A stretch of 64,000 nt of DNA. Source: Corbicula japonica. Its lineage: Eukaryota; Mollusca; Bivalvia; Venerida; Cyrenidae. The translations under genes were made by a program, and so were the position numbers. Where the stretch lies: positions 3,680,912-3,744,911 of the forward strand of contig JAZAYU010000010.1 in NCBI GenBank assembly GCA_038501625.1. The letters run 5' to 3'. A model generated the notes under the pieces. It saw only the letters and a program-made list of their open reading frames with translations. It was not told the DNA's origin and ran no database searches. Numbering within the stretch: the first letter of the stretch is position 1; each line of letters opens with the position of its first letter. Positions 43,756 to 54,943 of this stretch are shown here, in pieces.

Positions 43756-43760
43756 CCGAC

Positions 43761-44935
43761 TATGCATGACAGGTATTTTTGCTTATTCAAATGCCAGTTC
43801 GGCCTAATTGTATTAAAGTGAGAGTTTTTATTGAAATAAAACAAAATTTCGATTAAATTCAAACTGTAAATAAAACAAAGCGTCTATATACTAAATTGTC
43901 TATGATTTTATCATTTTTGTTGTTGTTGTTTTCTTTTGCAAATAAACGAGTGGTATTTTCCCTACCTTCAAATTAAATGTACGATGCCATAATAAATCGT
44001 GTTTTGCTGATTCATATTTAAACTTTAATACTTTTTGTTAAGCTGTTTGTTTTGTTTGTCATAAGTCAACAAAGTCGGAAACTTGATGTCTGCTTTCAAA
44101 AACCGAGAGCAATGAAACCCATTATATGAATCCCACGAATAGATAATGTATATGTTGATGCATTTCAGAATCATGACCTATTTTTTTCATATGTCTCTAT
44201 AAATAACCGTTTTTTTCTATATATCATTATTTGCTATCCCTTTGAGTGAAAGTACCTTTGTTTAACTAATGTCAACCTGCTGCAAAACAGATACCCAGTG
44301 CGATCTTGTCGAGAAGACAGGTTTGTTTTAGGCTGAATCATTTAAAGTAACAAGTAAAATGTAGAACAAGGAGACATGATTAGGTGTCTAAACAGTGTAT
44401 ATATTTAATCATTTATATCATGGAGTAACATATCAGTGACTATAATTGACATTGGTGACCTATCGTAGATTATCTTTTGTGATAAACTTGGCGAATAAGG
44501 TGAAGTTTTTCTTTATAACTGACTTGTTTGTGCTCCGATGGAAGTTAAATGTTCACGTTGACAATAATTAATTCACTTAGTTGGGTACTTTAAATTATGT
44601 TTTCAGATTATGTTGTATAACTGTGGCTTAGCAGATTGCCAGATTGAGGGTCACCAGGGTCTCTGTTGACAGCATGACAATTGTAGAAATTACATGATTC
44701 AAAACGTGGTGTTGGTAAGCAAAACTAACATTTTCTTACATATACTAACATTTCTAACTTTTTATTCAAGTCCAAAATACTGGATTTTACGCCACTAGCA
44801 ATTTGTACTTCATGGAAACCAGTTTACTGTCTGCTTTTGTATGGTCTGCAATAGCAGACAGATAAGGATCCTCAGCAAAAAAAGAAACCTGTCACATTAT
44901 ACCTTATAATAACTATGAATTATATGAAAATAGAA
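43761..44935. other. No gene recognised
   Basis: The first bases (TATGCATGACAGG) continue the repeat that the BEL element entered; compare 60024-60036. The remainder is AT-rich without features. Confidence 0.6.
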
Positions 44936-45130
44936 CTTTGAAAGCCACCTAACACGACCAACATAAAATATTGCAGGTTCGGTTTTATTAAGCCTGTCCA
45001 TGAGAAGTCATTGAAATGCATATTACTGCCCAAGCCGTCTAGCCCAGGGTTGAGCGCATCTATATATTTTCACTAATAAACAGTACTACTTTGATTCATC
45101 CTAAACGATGGTGGATGCATATGACAGTGA
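44936..45130 (+). repeat. GCAGGCTCGGTTTGATTG repeat copy
   Basis: Blocks TTGAAAGCCACCTAACACGA, ATTGCAGGTTCGGTTTTATT, AAATGCATATTACTGCCCAA, GGGTTGAGCGCATC and CCTAAACGATGGTGGATGCA in the standard order; moderately diverged. Confidence 0.8.
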
Positions 45131-45342
45131 ACATGGAACTTACAAACATTACCTGATCATCGAGATATGTATTATGAGATACATAATTCAACATTTATAA
45201 TTTTTTTGCACCTTCCCATGTAAAATAACGGCCAAACAAAAGTTTCATGCACCAGAAAACTCGAAATGCACAGATACACGTAAGTTTAAATTACATTCAT
45301 TTTCCATTTACAATTACAATAATATTAACTTTTTTTTTGTTG

Positions 45343-45550
45343 TTGTTGAAATTGAAACAAACAATACCCATTTTGTCATGATATAACATAATAGTTTATA
45401 TAAGTTATTTCATGCTTTACAGTGAATTATAGAATTATAGAATTATTAAATTCTATAATTCTATAATTCACTGTAAAGCATGAAATAACTTATATAAACT
45501 ATTATGTTATATCATGACAAAATGGGTATTGTTTGTTTCAATTTCAACAA
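45343..45550. repeat. Perfect 208-bp palindrome
   Basis: 104-bp arms, identical apart from the central four bases. The left arm runs TTGTTGAAATTGAAACAAAC onward and the right arm returns to GTTTGTTTCAATTTCAACAA. The symmetry ends abruptly at both sides. It could be a recent foldback, a hairpin-capped repair product or an assembly artefact. Confidence 0.93.
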
Positions 45551-46249
45551 AAATATTCTTACACTATTGAAACATTTTGTATCTTATGATCCATGTCCTT
45601 TTTAGTCATGATGTTGTATTATTTCAACATCAAATAAGATTTCATGTTTGTTATTTATATTGTGCACATGTAAAATGTCTGTTTTTGCGCGTAACGTCGT
45701 TATTTACGCTAATTTTACGCTACTTTGCGCGGTTTTATTTACGTGCAACGGACGTTACGTATTTTGTTTATTATACCTGACGAAGACTTATATGTCGAAA
45801 CGCGTCGTATAAATTTTTACAACAAATCCATGTGTTGTTTTCCTTTTAACAATTTATTAATAATATTAACTCGTCAATCTGATTCAAGGAATATAGATCA
45901 ACTTTGCAATGTAAGGTTTCTTTTCTTGTTGAGCAAATTATTTGCATGAACAATATCATCTGTGACAACAAGTATGATCACTCTTATTGAACTATTTTAG
46001 AGATATTCCCCATTCAAATTACTAAAATATGAAATTTAATGTTGTTATATCTTCGGTGGTACATATAATAGAAGGTAAATACATAAGAACCCATTTACCG
46101 GCGACAGGGGCGTCCTTGGGTAGCAACCAACTTGAGTATTTACTTAATGTTGCTAATAACTTAATAAGTACTATTATTAAATAACTATACGTTATTAGCC
46201 CTATAAAAAGCATCTGCCACGTTCAATAACACGACGGCCTGCTTTATAA
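45551..46249. other. No gene recognised
   Basis: AT-rich. ORFs of 63-74 codons here have no support. Confidence 0.55.
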
Positions 46250-46735
46250 CAGGGCCATTATCATTAACACATTGTCGGACCCGGGCCGAAAAGTGTAAAT
46301 GATATAAAGCCCGCATTTGAAGCAATTTCATTGGCTAATAAGGAGGGCCGAAAAAGTGATAAAGATTTCAGCAAGAAACTCTAGGAAATGGCAGCCATTT
46401 TGTTTTCACTCGGTCTATTTGTCGACGCAGAGATTTTGCGTAATAAAATAAACTAAGTTTTCAAACATTAATTGATTGACGTTTATTTACTGAAAACTAC
46501 TGAGTAAGTGTCTAAAACCGTGTTATAAATTAACAACGTGAAGATTTTAAAAATACACAAGCATTTTCTGGCTTGGATCAAATACTTGTGGTTATTTAAA
46601 AAAATTGTCAATAAATAAGTGATTTGATATTGACCCTGTTATTTGTCCTCGGGTCAGTCGTTTTAGCCCTCGGCCTTCAGCCTAGGGTCAAAACGAGTGC
46701 CCTCGGACAAATAACAGGGCCAATATCAAATCCCT
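46250..46735. repeat. Element with a long GC-rich end hairpin
   Basis: The right end (46621-46732) is an imperfect palindrome: ATTTGATATTGACCCTGTTA, TTTGTCCTCGGGTCAGTCG and TTTTAGCCCTCGG mirror CCTAGGGTCAAAACGAGTG, CCCTCGGACAAATAACAGGG and CCAATATCAAATC. The left end shares ATAACAGGGCCATTATCA. It is similar in plan to the hairpin end of the 1.6-kb element, but not in sequence. Confidence 0.6.
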
Positions 46736-47028
46736 AATTTATTAACATATAGTCATATTATCACGATTATCTAAAGTATAAATAAAGTAACTTGCAATAT
46801 TTGAAACATATAATTTGCATTAACAAAGCCATCTAACTGTAGAGAATCTGGCACAAATTCCACGAGGCTCATTGTGTTCTTAAAATTCTCTTCGCATGAT
46901 ATGATATCTATGCTAATGAATACATACTTACTTAAATATTTTAGATATCAAGAGAATCACGTGAATGTAGATGTGACTTTATGTATACTCTGACAAAGCA
47001 GTATTAAAATTAATCACATTCAGTTAGT

Positions 47029-47031
47029 AGC

Positions 47032-47109
<78 letters not shown>

Positions 47110-47116
47110 TGTACCA

Positions 47117-47209
<93 letters not shown>

Positions 47210-47244
47210 ATGTTGTTTTTGTTGTAGTAGAAGTAGTAGTAGTA

Positions 47245-47287
<43 letters not shown>

Positions 47288-47300
47288 CAGCAGCAGAAAC
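47029..47300. repeat. (AGT)n microsatellite
   Basis: About 270 bp of AGT repeats with a few interruptions (TTGTACCAT, TGTTGTTTTTGTTG, AAG units). The apparent poly-serine ORF is an artefact. Confidence 0.97.
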
Positions 47301-47595
47301 AGCAGCTTACAAATATTTTTCTTTTCCCTATTTACTTAAATATCTTATATGTTTTATGATGACCTGACAACCTAAAATTTGGGTAGATTTCCGTCGGTAA
47401 TCTTTTTTGCAAATATGTATATGTATGATAAAGCAATTGAAATATAAATTCAGACTATATAAAGAACAAAAGAAACTTGGGAGGGCGCCAAAGTAATTTG
47501 TTCGAAAAGTAATCATTAAGGTCTTTGATCATTTAAAAACGAATTTGAGTTAAATGTTATAAACTAAACTACACATGTAATTGATTCATGTTGTT

Positions 47596-47706
47596 GTCCA
47601 TGCGTTTGGTTGTGCTTTTGTTGTAGTTGCTACTGCTGCTTTCCGTTGTTGGTGATAAGGTTGTTGATCATGATGATAATAATGATGATAACGGTGGTGT
47701 TTGTGG

Positions 47707-47740
<34 letters not shown>

Positions 47741-47815
47741 CGTGTTGGTGAATGTGGCGGTGATGATGATGGTGGTTTGGTGGTCGTGGTGGTATTGGTG
47801 ATGATGATGATGATA
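47596..47815. repeat. Impure GTT/GAT trinucleotide tract
   Basis: Mixed GTT, GGT and GAT triplets; open in several frames for that reason only. Confidence 0.85.
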
Positions 47816-48411
47816 TCTTAAAATATAGAAATCAATACACAAATGATCTTTCGGTTTTAAGTATTAATCAGCTTCTTTTATTCGACTGCTTCTTGGCCTC
47901 CCACTCTCTTTCCTTGCATATTCGAAAGTGAACGTCCAATTTTATGGTTAAGGAAGAAACAAAGTTTTTTCTTAATATTTTTTCAAGCCTATGCAGAAAT
48001 CTGTGTAGAAACCTGAATCGTTCAATAAAATACATGCGCGTCCGATTATTGAAAACCCTAAGTAACGTGCAATGGCATGTTGTTGAATGTCAAACGAAAT
48101 GTATTTATGTCAAAGGAGGTCCAAACGAATGTATTTTGTAGCCGCCAAATTTAAAAGTATTTCCACTCGATCAAAACTTGACCCATAATTAGCCATGCGA
48201 TAATAAGTACAAGAAAACTTGGTAAAATGCGAGTGTCATCATTTCTAATTTTGCTTTTGAAACTATATACATTTCTAACAATTATTTTAAAAAATAACAT
48301 ATTTCATTATATAAGGAATAAAGGTGATAGAGATTAAAATTATTTTATAATATGTGGACTTAAAATTATAGAGATTTACACAAAAAATTAAACTAAATAT
48401 ATCATTCCTTA
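47816..48411. other. No gene recognised
   Basis: AT-rich. A 65-codon ORF at 47944-48141 is unsupported. Confidence 0.55.
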
Positions 48412-50385
48412 AGGGGTCGCAAACATTGTAAATGGTGAAAACTGGCTAAAATTTCAAAAATGAATTTTGGGGAAATAGTTATTGCCACCTAGATTTTAGC
48501 TAAGAAATGTATTTAGCTAAGGATGCAATTAATGTTTGCAAGCTCAATTAAGTTTATTCATGTTCTAATAACCAAGCACATACTAAAACAAAAGAAAAAC
48601 CGTTTGCACGAGAACTCTGAAATTCATGGACAATATACCGAAGCAACTCATACCTGAAATAAGGTCTACCATGTTTAGTGCCAATTCGTCAAAATAATGT
48701 GAGGGTTTTCAAGAAATTCAAGGAAAACTTACTACCGGGTTCTACTTCCGGTTTCAAGTCAAAACATTTTGATGTACCTTTTCAAAACTCCACATTAATT
48801 CCCACTGGCAGACCAATAAAAGTGACGAAACATAGTGTCGCCTGGCTGTATTAAAGTTTGGATGCTCAAGTTGTTTGAAAAAATGCTTTCTTTACATAGA
48901 ACAGACACAAACAAAAAAGAAATACCGTTTGCATAGGAAGTCTGGAATGGCTGTTTAAAACGTCTAGAAAAATGATAAAGGTATCACGTCAACACTTATT
49001 TACAATATTTTGCGGTCACCTGTGAAAATAATGCTTGAAATTTCAAATGATAGTGTCTCTAGCTGGGAGCGAACCCGCACCGTCACGGCGACAGCGCCTA
49101 GCCATGCAATTCCTGCGACGTAACCAACTGATCTAACCGGGACAACGCCAAAAAAACGTTGATCGGATAGCCCTGATATACGTAACAATCACTGCATGAC
49201 ATCGGTAACGGGTTAATTTACTGATAACAGTACTGACTAAATGTAGGGGGAGACTTTTTACGGCCGCCACACTGCACAAATAGCGCTACTGTGAATTTCA
49301 AATGATAGTGTCTCTAGCTGGGAGCGAACCCGCACCGTCACGGCGACAGCGCCTAGCCATGCAATTCCTGCGACGTAACCAACTGAGCTAACCGGGACAA
49401 CGCCAAAAAACGTTGATCGGATAGCCCTGATATACGTAACAATCACTGCATGACATCGGTAACGGGTTAATTTACTGATAACAGTACTGACTAAATGTAC
49501 GGGGAGACTTTTTAAGGCCGCCACACTGCACAAATAGCGCTACTGTGAATTTCAAATGATAGTGTCTCTAGCTGGGAGCGAACCCGCACCGTCACGGCGA
49601 CAGCGCCTAGCCATGCAATTCCTGCGACGTAACCAACTGAGCTAACCGGGACAACGCCAAAAAACGTTGATCGGATAGCCCTGATATACGTAACAATCAC
49701 TGCATGACATCGGTAACGGGTTGATTTACTGATAACAGTACTGACTAAATGTACGGGGAGACTTTTTACGGCCGCCACACTGCACAAATAGCGCTACTGT
49801 GAATTTCAAATGATAGTGTCTCTAGCTGGGAGCGAACCCGCACCGTCACGGCGACAGCGCCTAGCCATGCAATTCCTGCGACGTAACCAACTGAGCTAAC
49901 CGGGACAACGCCAAAAAACGTTGCTCGGATAGCCCTGATATACGTAACAATCACTGCATGACATCGGTAACGGGTTAATTTACTGATAACAGTACTGACT
50001 AAATGTAGTTAGTAGTACATTAATATGTTTTGACTTCGAACCGAAAATAGAACCCGAAAGTAAGTTTTACTTGAATTTCTTGAAAACCCAAACATTATTT
50101 TGACGAATTGGCACTAAACATTGTAGACCAGCATATACTTATTTCAGGTATGGGTTTGTTTTGTACATTGCCAATGAATTTCCGAGTTCTCATGCAAACG
50201 GTTTTTCTTTTGTTTCAGTATGTGCTTGGTTATTAGAACATGAATAAGCCTTAATTGAGCTTGCAAACATTAGCGACATCCTTAGCTAAATACATTTCTT
50301 TATTAAAATCTAGGTGGCAATATAAATTCATTTTTGAAATTTTAGCCAGTTTTCGCCATCTGCAATGTTTGCGACCTCTTAAGGA
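48412..50385. mobile_element. Long inverted-repeat element carrying a SINE array
   Basis: Left arm about 48412-48785 and right arm about 50012-50385 are reverse complements with scattered differences. The termini are CTTAAGGGGTCGCAAACATTG and CAATGTTTGCGACCTCTTAAG. Matching inner blocks include CCACCTAGATTTTAGCTAAG, CAAGCACATACTAAAACAAA, CGTTTGCACGAGAACTC and AAACATTTTGATGTAC against their mirrors. The interior of about 1.2 kb is mostly the 254-bp tandem array. No transposase and no obvious target duplication, so it is a non-autonomous foldback or MITE of unknown class. Confidence 0.85.
49037..50010 (-). repeat. Tandem array of a tRNA-headed SINE (254 bp x ~3.8)
   Basis: TTTCAAATGATAGTGTCTCT recurs at 49041, 49296, 49550 and 49804. 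On the minus strand each unit has an A box (TTAGCTCAGTTGG) and a B box (GGTGCGGGTTCGCTCCC), so the head derives from a tRNA and may bind RNA polymerase III factors. Units are nearly identical, with small differences such as TACGGGGAG/TAGGGGGAG and TTTTTACGG/TTTTTAAGG. The repeated 91-codon minus-strand ORFs are artefacts of the unit. Single members occur at 36100-36420 and 63370-63560. Confidence 0.9.
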
Positions 50386-50739
50386 GCCGATATCTCTCCA
50401 TGCATGGCGCATGTCAGTCTGGGATTGACGACATGATTTCTTTGCAGACAGAATTTACTCTTCGTCCCAAAAGATGTTTGAGCAGGTAACTTCTTGAAAT
50501 CACCAATTTTAACACCGCCTTGCAATATATTCTGCAATATATCACCGGGTGATACTAGTACTAGTATTTATTGGCAGAATACTGAAAAGGTTTCGTTCAA
50601 ACCCTTCTACAACTATTTACTGCATTAAAGTTCAGGTTTTTAATAATTTTAGTATTTTAGCAAACAGCTTAAGTTTTATAAAGTCGTCATGTGAAATTTG
50701 CTTAGAAATTTACTAGAATGTTGTGTTCCGCGGAACACA
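50386..50739. other. No gene recognised
   Basis: Spacer. The palindrome TGTTCCGCGGAACA at 50724-50737 belongs to, or borders, the next element. Confidence 0.55.
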
Positions 50740-52047
50740 TGTGTCGCCTGCTTGGAAAACGTTGAAATGTGGGCCTATGTTTAATCATATATAATAAAAA
50801 TATTTTATTGAAGTTGATTTCAATACTACACAACAGAACACATGTGTCATCTAAATTACATTTAAAAGGGGAATAACTAAAATAATGGTGAAACCTGAGT
50901 TATCATTTTCAAAAATTGTTTTGTAAATGCAGATGAGTTATTCAAAGTATTAAGTGAATTAATTGAAGAAGTAATTTCCATTTTACAGGCAACACTAAGT
51001 TTCATGTTAAAGTTGCATTTGAAAGGGATATTACTCATAAAATATTGAAACTGGAGTTATCATTCTTGTCATCACAGATGGCATTGTTAGTGCTGATGAT
51101 ATATTCCAAGTACGAAGTGAATAGGACAAGTACTTTCAAAGTTATAGGCAACATTAAGTTTCATGTTAAAGTTGCATTTAAAAGGGGCATAACTCAAAAA
51201 ATATTGAAACTGGAGTTATCATTCTTGTCGTCACAGATAGCACTGTTCATGCTGATGATATATTCCAAGTATGAAGTGAATAGGACAAGTACTTTCAAAG
51301 TTATAGGCAACATTAAGTTTCAGGTTAAAGTTGCATTTGAAAGGGGCATAACTCAAAAAATATTGAAACTGGAGTTATCATTCTTGTCGTCACAGATGGC
51401 ATTGTTCGTGCTGATAATATATTTCAAGTATGAAGTGAATAGCACAAGTACTTTCAAAGATATAGGCAATATTAAGTTTCAGGTTAAAGTTGCATTTGAA
51501 AGGGGCATAACTCAAAAAATATTGAAACTGGAGTTATCATTCTTGTCGTCACAGATGGCACTGTTCATGCTGATGATATATTCCAAGTATGAAGTGAATA
51601 GGACAAGTACTTTCAAAGTTATAGGCAACATTAAGTTTCAGGTTAAAGTTGCATTTGAAAGGGGCATAACTCAAAAAATATTGAAACTGGAGTTATCATT
51701 CTTGTCGTCACAGATGGCATTGTTCGTGCTGATGATATATTTCAAGTATGAAGTGAATAGGACAAGTACTTTCAAAGTTATAGGCAACATTAAGTTTCAG
51801 GTTAAAGTTGCATTTGAAAGGGGCATAACTCAAAAAATATTGAAACTGGAGTTATCATTCTTGTCATCACAGATGGCATTGTTCGTGCTGATGATATATT
51901 CCAAGTATGAAGTGAATAGGACAAGTACTTTCAAAGTTATAGGCAACATTAAGTTTCAGGTTAAAGTTGGGGGACTACCGGACGACGCCGACGACGCCGC
52001 CGGACAATAGGATCCCTATGTGTCTACCTGCTATCGCAGGCGACACA
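50740..52047. mobile_element. MITE-like element with 159-bp tandem core
   Basis: Short inverted ends TGTGTCGCCTGC (50740-50751) and GCAGGCGACACA (52036-52047) enclose a unique left domain, a tandem core at 51003-51970 and a GC-rich right domain (GACGACGCCGACGACGCCGC). Clam and oyster genomes contain MITE-like elements with tandem cores of about 150-180 bp, to which this may belong. A relative of the left domain lies inside the foldback loop at 12279-13680. Confidence 0.7.
51003..51970 (+). repeat. 159-bp tandem repeat, ~6 copies
   Basis: GTTGCATTT recurs at 51012, 51171, 51330 and 51489, exactly 159 apart, and onward to about 51970. 159 is 53 codons, so one frame stays open for 321 codons (unit reading ILKLELSFLSSQMAL). 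The ORF reflects the period, not a protein gene. Confidence 0.93.
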
Positions 52048-52495
52048 ATAAAGCTTACGATTTCAGTGTCTTTTTAACTGCGTTATGAAGAACAACTTTA
52101 CTTTATTTCTGATATACGATAATCAAAGCGGTTATTTTGGCGGCAATACGTGGCGACTATAACTTTTTTAATAACCAAACATCTACTAAGATCTTGGGTA
52201 AAATATGTGATGTTAAGTTATCTTTATGTTTGTACGTACTATAACGGTATCATTTTAACAATTAGCTTCCTAACTAAAATAATATCATAAATGTATACTT
52301 TGTTATGAATAAATTTTGCTTAGCTCAATTGAAATTTCTTACGTGATAATATTTACAAACTAACCGTCTTAGGGAAATTCAAATTCTTATTGGGATCCTA
52401 TTGTATGAGTTATCGTTATAAATTGTGAATTTTATGACAGCAAAATGCTTGAACAAAATAAAAAAAATCGATATGACACATGATTACTCTGAATA
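52048..52495. other. No gene recognised
   Basis: AT-rich spacer upstream of the second cGLR copy. Confidence 0.6.
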
Positions 52496-52700
52496 CCGGC
52501 CATTTTACTAAAAAAGTGAAATCTGCATATCAGGAATCGCCACACTTACAAAACACAGCCTCCCAACGCAGCGATAAGGAAGAGAGGAACATAGAGCATG
52601 TGTTTATACGTATGTCAAATTCAAATAAGACACCATACACAATTAACGAAAATGAGAACCCTGAGGTTAACCGCATTGGAACGGTCAGTGGCAAATAATT
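52496..52700 (+). repeat. Dispersed SINE-body repeat upstream of the second cGLR copy
   Basis: TGCATATCAGGAATCGCCAC, ACACAGCCTCCCAACGCAGC, ACACAATTAACGAAAATGAG and TTGGAACGGTCAGTGGCAAA. It supplies the spurious upstream ATG at 52598, which should not be taken as the gene start. Confidence 0.8.
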
Positions 52701-52769
52701 TGCCACTGGTACTAGCTTCTGAAACTCTTAGTTTCATTTTTCACAACTTCAAAGCTTGTAGTGTTGTTT

Positions 52770-52785
52770 GCTTTCTGTTTTTAAG
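52770..52785 (+). promoter_or_regulatory. Likely 3' splice site of a 5' UTR intron
   Basis: GCTTTCTGTTTTTAAG|AAC, 25 nt before the ATG at 52811, exactly as in the first copy. It supports DNA-level duplication rather than retrocopying. Confidence 0.5.
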
Positions 52786-53476
52786 AACCATTCATCATAT
52801 AAAAGGAACTATGGCAACTCCGAAATTTTATCCGCAGATATCAATAAAAGTTTCGTATGTTCTGGACAAGATCGGTGTGAGCGAAGAAATTATCCAGAGA
52901 AGGAGAAACACTTATCTACAGGATGAAGCGATCAGAGCCATTATCTATAACTTAGTAGCAAAGAATGTTAAGGAGGAGAGTTTCAGAAGAAGGGACCTTA
53001 AGATTTACCATATGGGGAGTCAAATTGAAGGTTCGGCAACTAAAGAACTATATTCCGACAGAGATTTGTTATATGACTCATATTCAGAAGTAAACGTAAT
53101 GTTTGAGGATACCGACATTCAATGTGAGAAGATAAATCTGTTGATTGTTCAGGATAATATACCAAAAGGTCACTATCGTCTTCAACTATCCCATGGGTTA
53201 CCTAAAGAAAAACGATTTTGGTACTATACAAAGAACGGTTCGAGTTTTATTTCAAACACTTGTTCCTTTAATGGCATGCAACAGCTAGTGTTTAATAAGT
53301 ATTTTGTGACATTCAGACACGGACCATCAAGGTGCCACCAGAACACGGATATGGTTTCTGCTTTTAAATTTCCACAATGGCCATTAAGTTATCTCAATCG
53401 ACTTCGTTCAATGGTTTGGCCGTCGGGTGATCTTTTGAGGAAAATTGAAAATACTTACATATTTCTTACTCCTACT

Positions 53477-53713
53477 GGTTATGCAGACAGCGATTTTTCC
53501 TTTCTTGAATGGAGAATATCGCCTTCCCTGGCTGAGAGGATGTCGATTTTTAGTTTTAATATAACCCAATTACGTTGTTTGACTCTTCTCAAACTCATAA
53601 AGAAAAACTTTTTTGAGTCTGAAGTTGGAGATTGTTTCACAAGTTACCATTGCAAGACAGTTATGTTCTACACCATTGCTAAAACGCCTTGTTCGCTGTG
53701 GACAAATGACAAT
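53477..53713 (+). other. Gene-conversion-like block shared with 32402-32638
   Basis: These 237 bp match the first cGLR copy at all but two positions, while sequence on either side is clearly diverged at DNA and protein level. The block covers the conserved EWRISPSLAERMS to SYHCKTVMFY region. Confidence 0.88.
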
Positions 53714-54943
53714 CTAATGCACTGCGTTACTTCATGTCTTTCTACTTTGCAAATATTTCTTAAGTGTAGATTTTGCCCACAGTTCTTCAACCCTGATTTG
53801 AACTTATTTGTGGGAAAAATGAATCCGCATGCTTTCAAAATAATTCTTAATACAGTAAGTAAATTTCTAAGAGGCAATTTGCAATACCTTTTAGAAATTA
53901 AATGCGATCGATTTGGAGAACAACTACGTGATATTTTAGAGATGAATTGTTATCCATCGTTTTATGCCGGCCTAAGAAATGTATTAAACATGAACGACAA
54001 TAAAGAAATCCTTGTGAACATTACTATGGATAGAATAAGGCATCATCAAGAATTATCATCTCTATCGATGTTTCATACAATGCGCACTTTTACTTTAAAG
54101 AAAATTTGTAGAGTCACAATAAGGATTTTGCAAGAATTACTTACAGTTATAAAGAACGGTAACAACATCGAACAACAAGCAACCACATCGTTCCTGCCAT
54201 TTATTTGCTCGAACCTAGCATCTTTTCTAGCTTCGTACAGAATAAAAAAGAAAAAAACAATTACTCACGATATTTTTGATATTTTTAGAATTGGTTTTCA
54301 GAAAGATAGTGTTTCAACTAGACTTAACCTGGCGTCAGCATTAGTTTGTGCGAAACAGTATGACGAAGCGTTAACAATTATCAATGAAACACGAACTTTG
54401 TTTTCTACAAAAGCCATGAATATTTGCTCTGCTTTTCCAACGTCAGTTCATTTTGACCAAAACAAATTTTACAAACATGCATTCGGTTGGCTAAAGAAAG
54501 AGCAGTGCATTGTGGCTTTTACACATTGTGTGCATTTTCATAAACAAGATATTTTGTGTTGTCCAATTGGTTTGAAATGGTGTATATTAGAGACAACATG
54601 TGATCCAGATACGCCGACAAAACTTTTAGAAACAAAAAAAGGGATTTTCTTCAAAGCAGAAGAAAATGCGAAAATTAATTATTCTGAAAACTTAGGATTA
54701 GAATCAGAAATAGATCCACTTGTTCTTTTGTGTTACCTTGAGTTTTTGATATATAGGCATTATAAGGACACCAACAAGGTAAATCAAGCATTGGATAACT
54801 TGATTGTGCATTTAAATGTTAAACCTTCAGAATGGGAGAAGTACTTCTTTGATCTGGTTCAAAAAGAAGCGGACTACATGCTTGTTGAAGACGATAAATA
54901 TCGGATATCTAATCCTGATAAAGAAAGGGACAATGTCCAAATA

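Noticed and set aside
47109..47339. Poly-serine ORF
   Set aside because: Translation of an AGT microsatellite.
49000..49954. Repeated 62-91 codon minus-strand ORFs
   Set aside because: They are translations of the tandem SINE unit, including its tRNA-like head.
51045..52010. 321-codon ORF
   Set aside because: Produced by the 159-bp (53-codon) tandem repeat; it has no start, domain or signal of coding.
52598..52810. N-terminal extension of the second cGLR copy by 71 codons
   Set aside because: This part lies in a dispersed repeat and upstream of the conserved splice acceptor; the homologous start is 52811.
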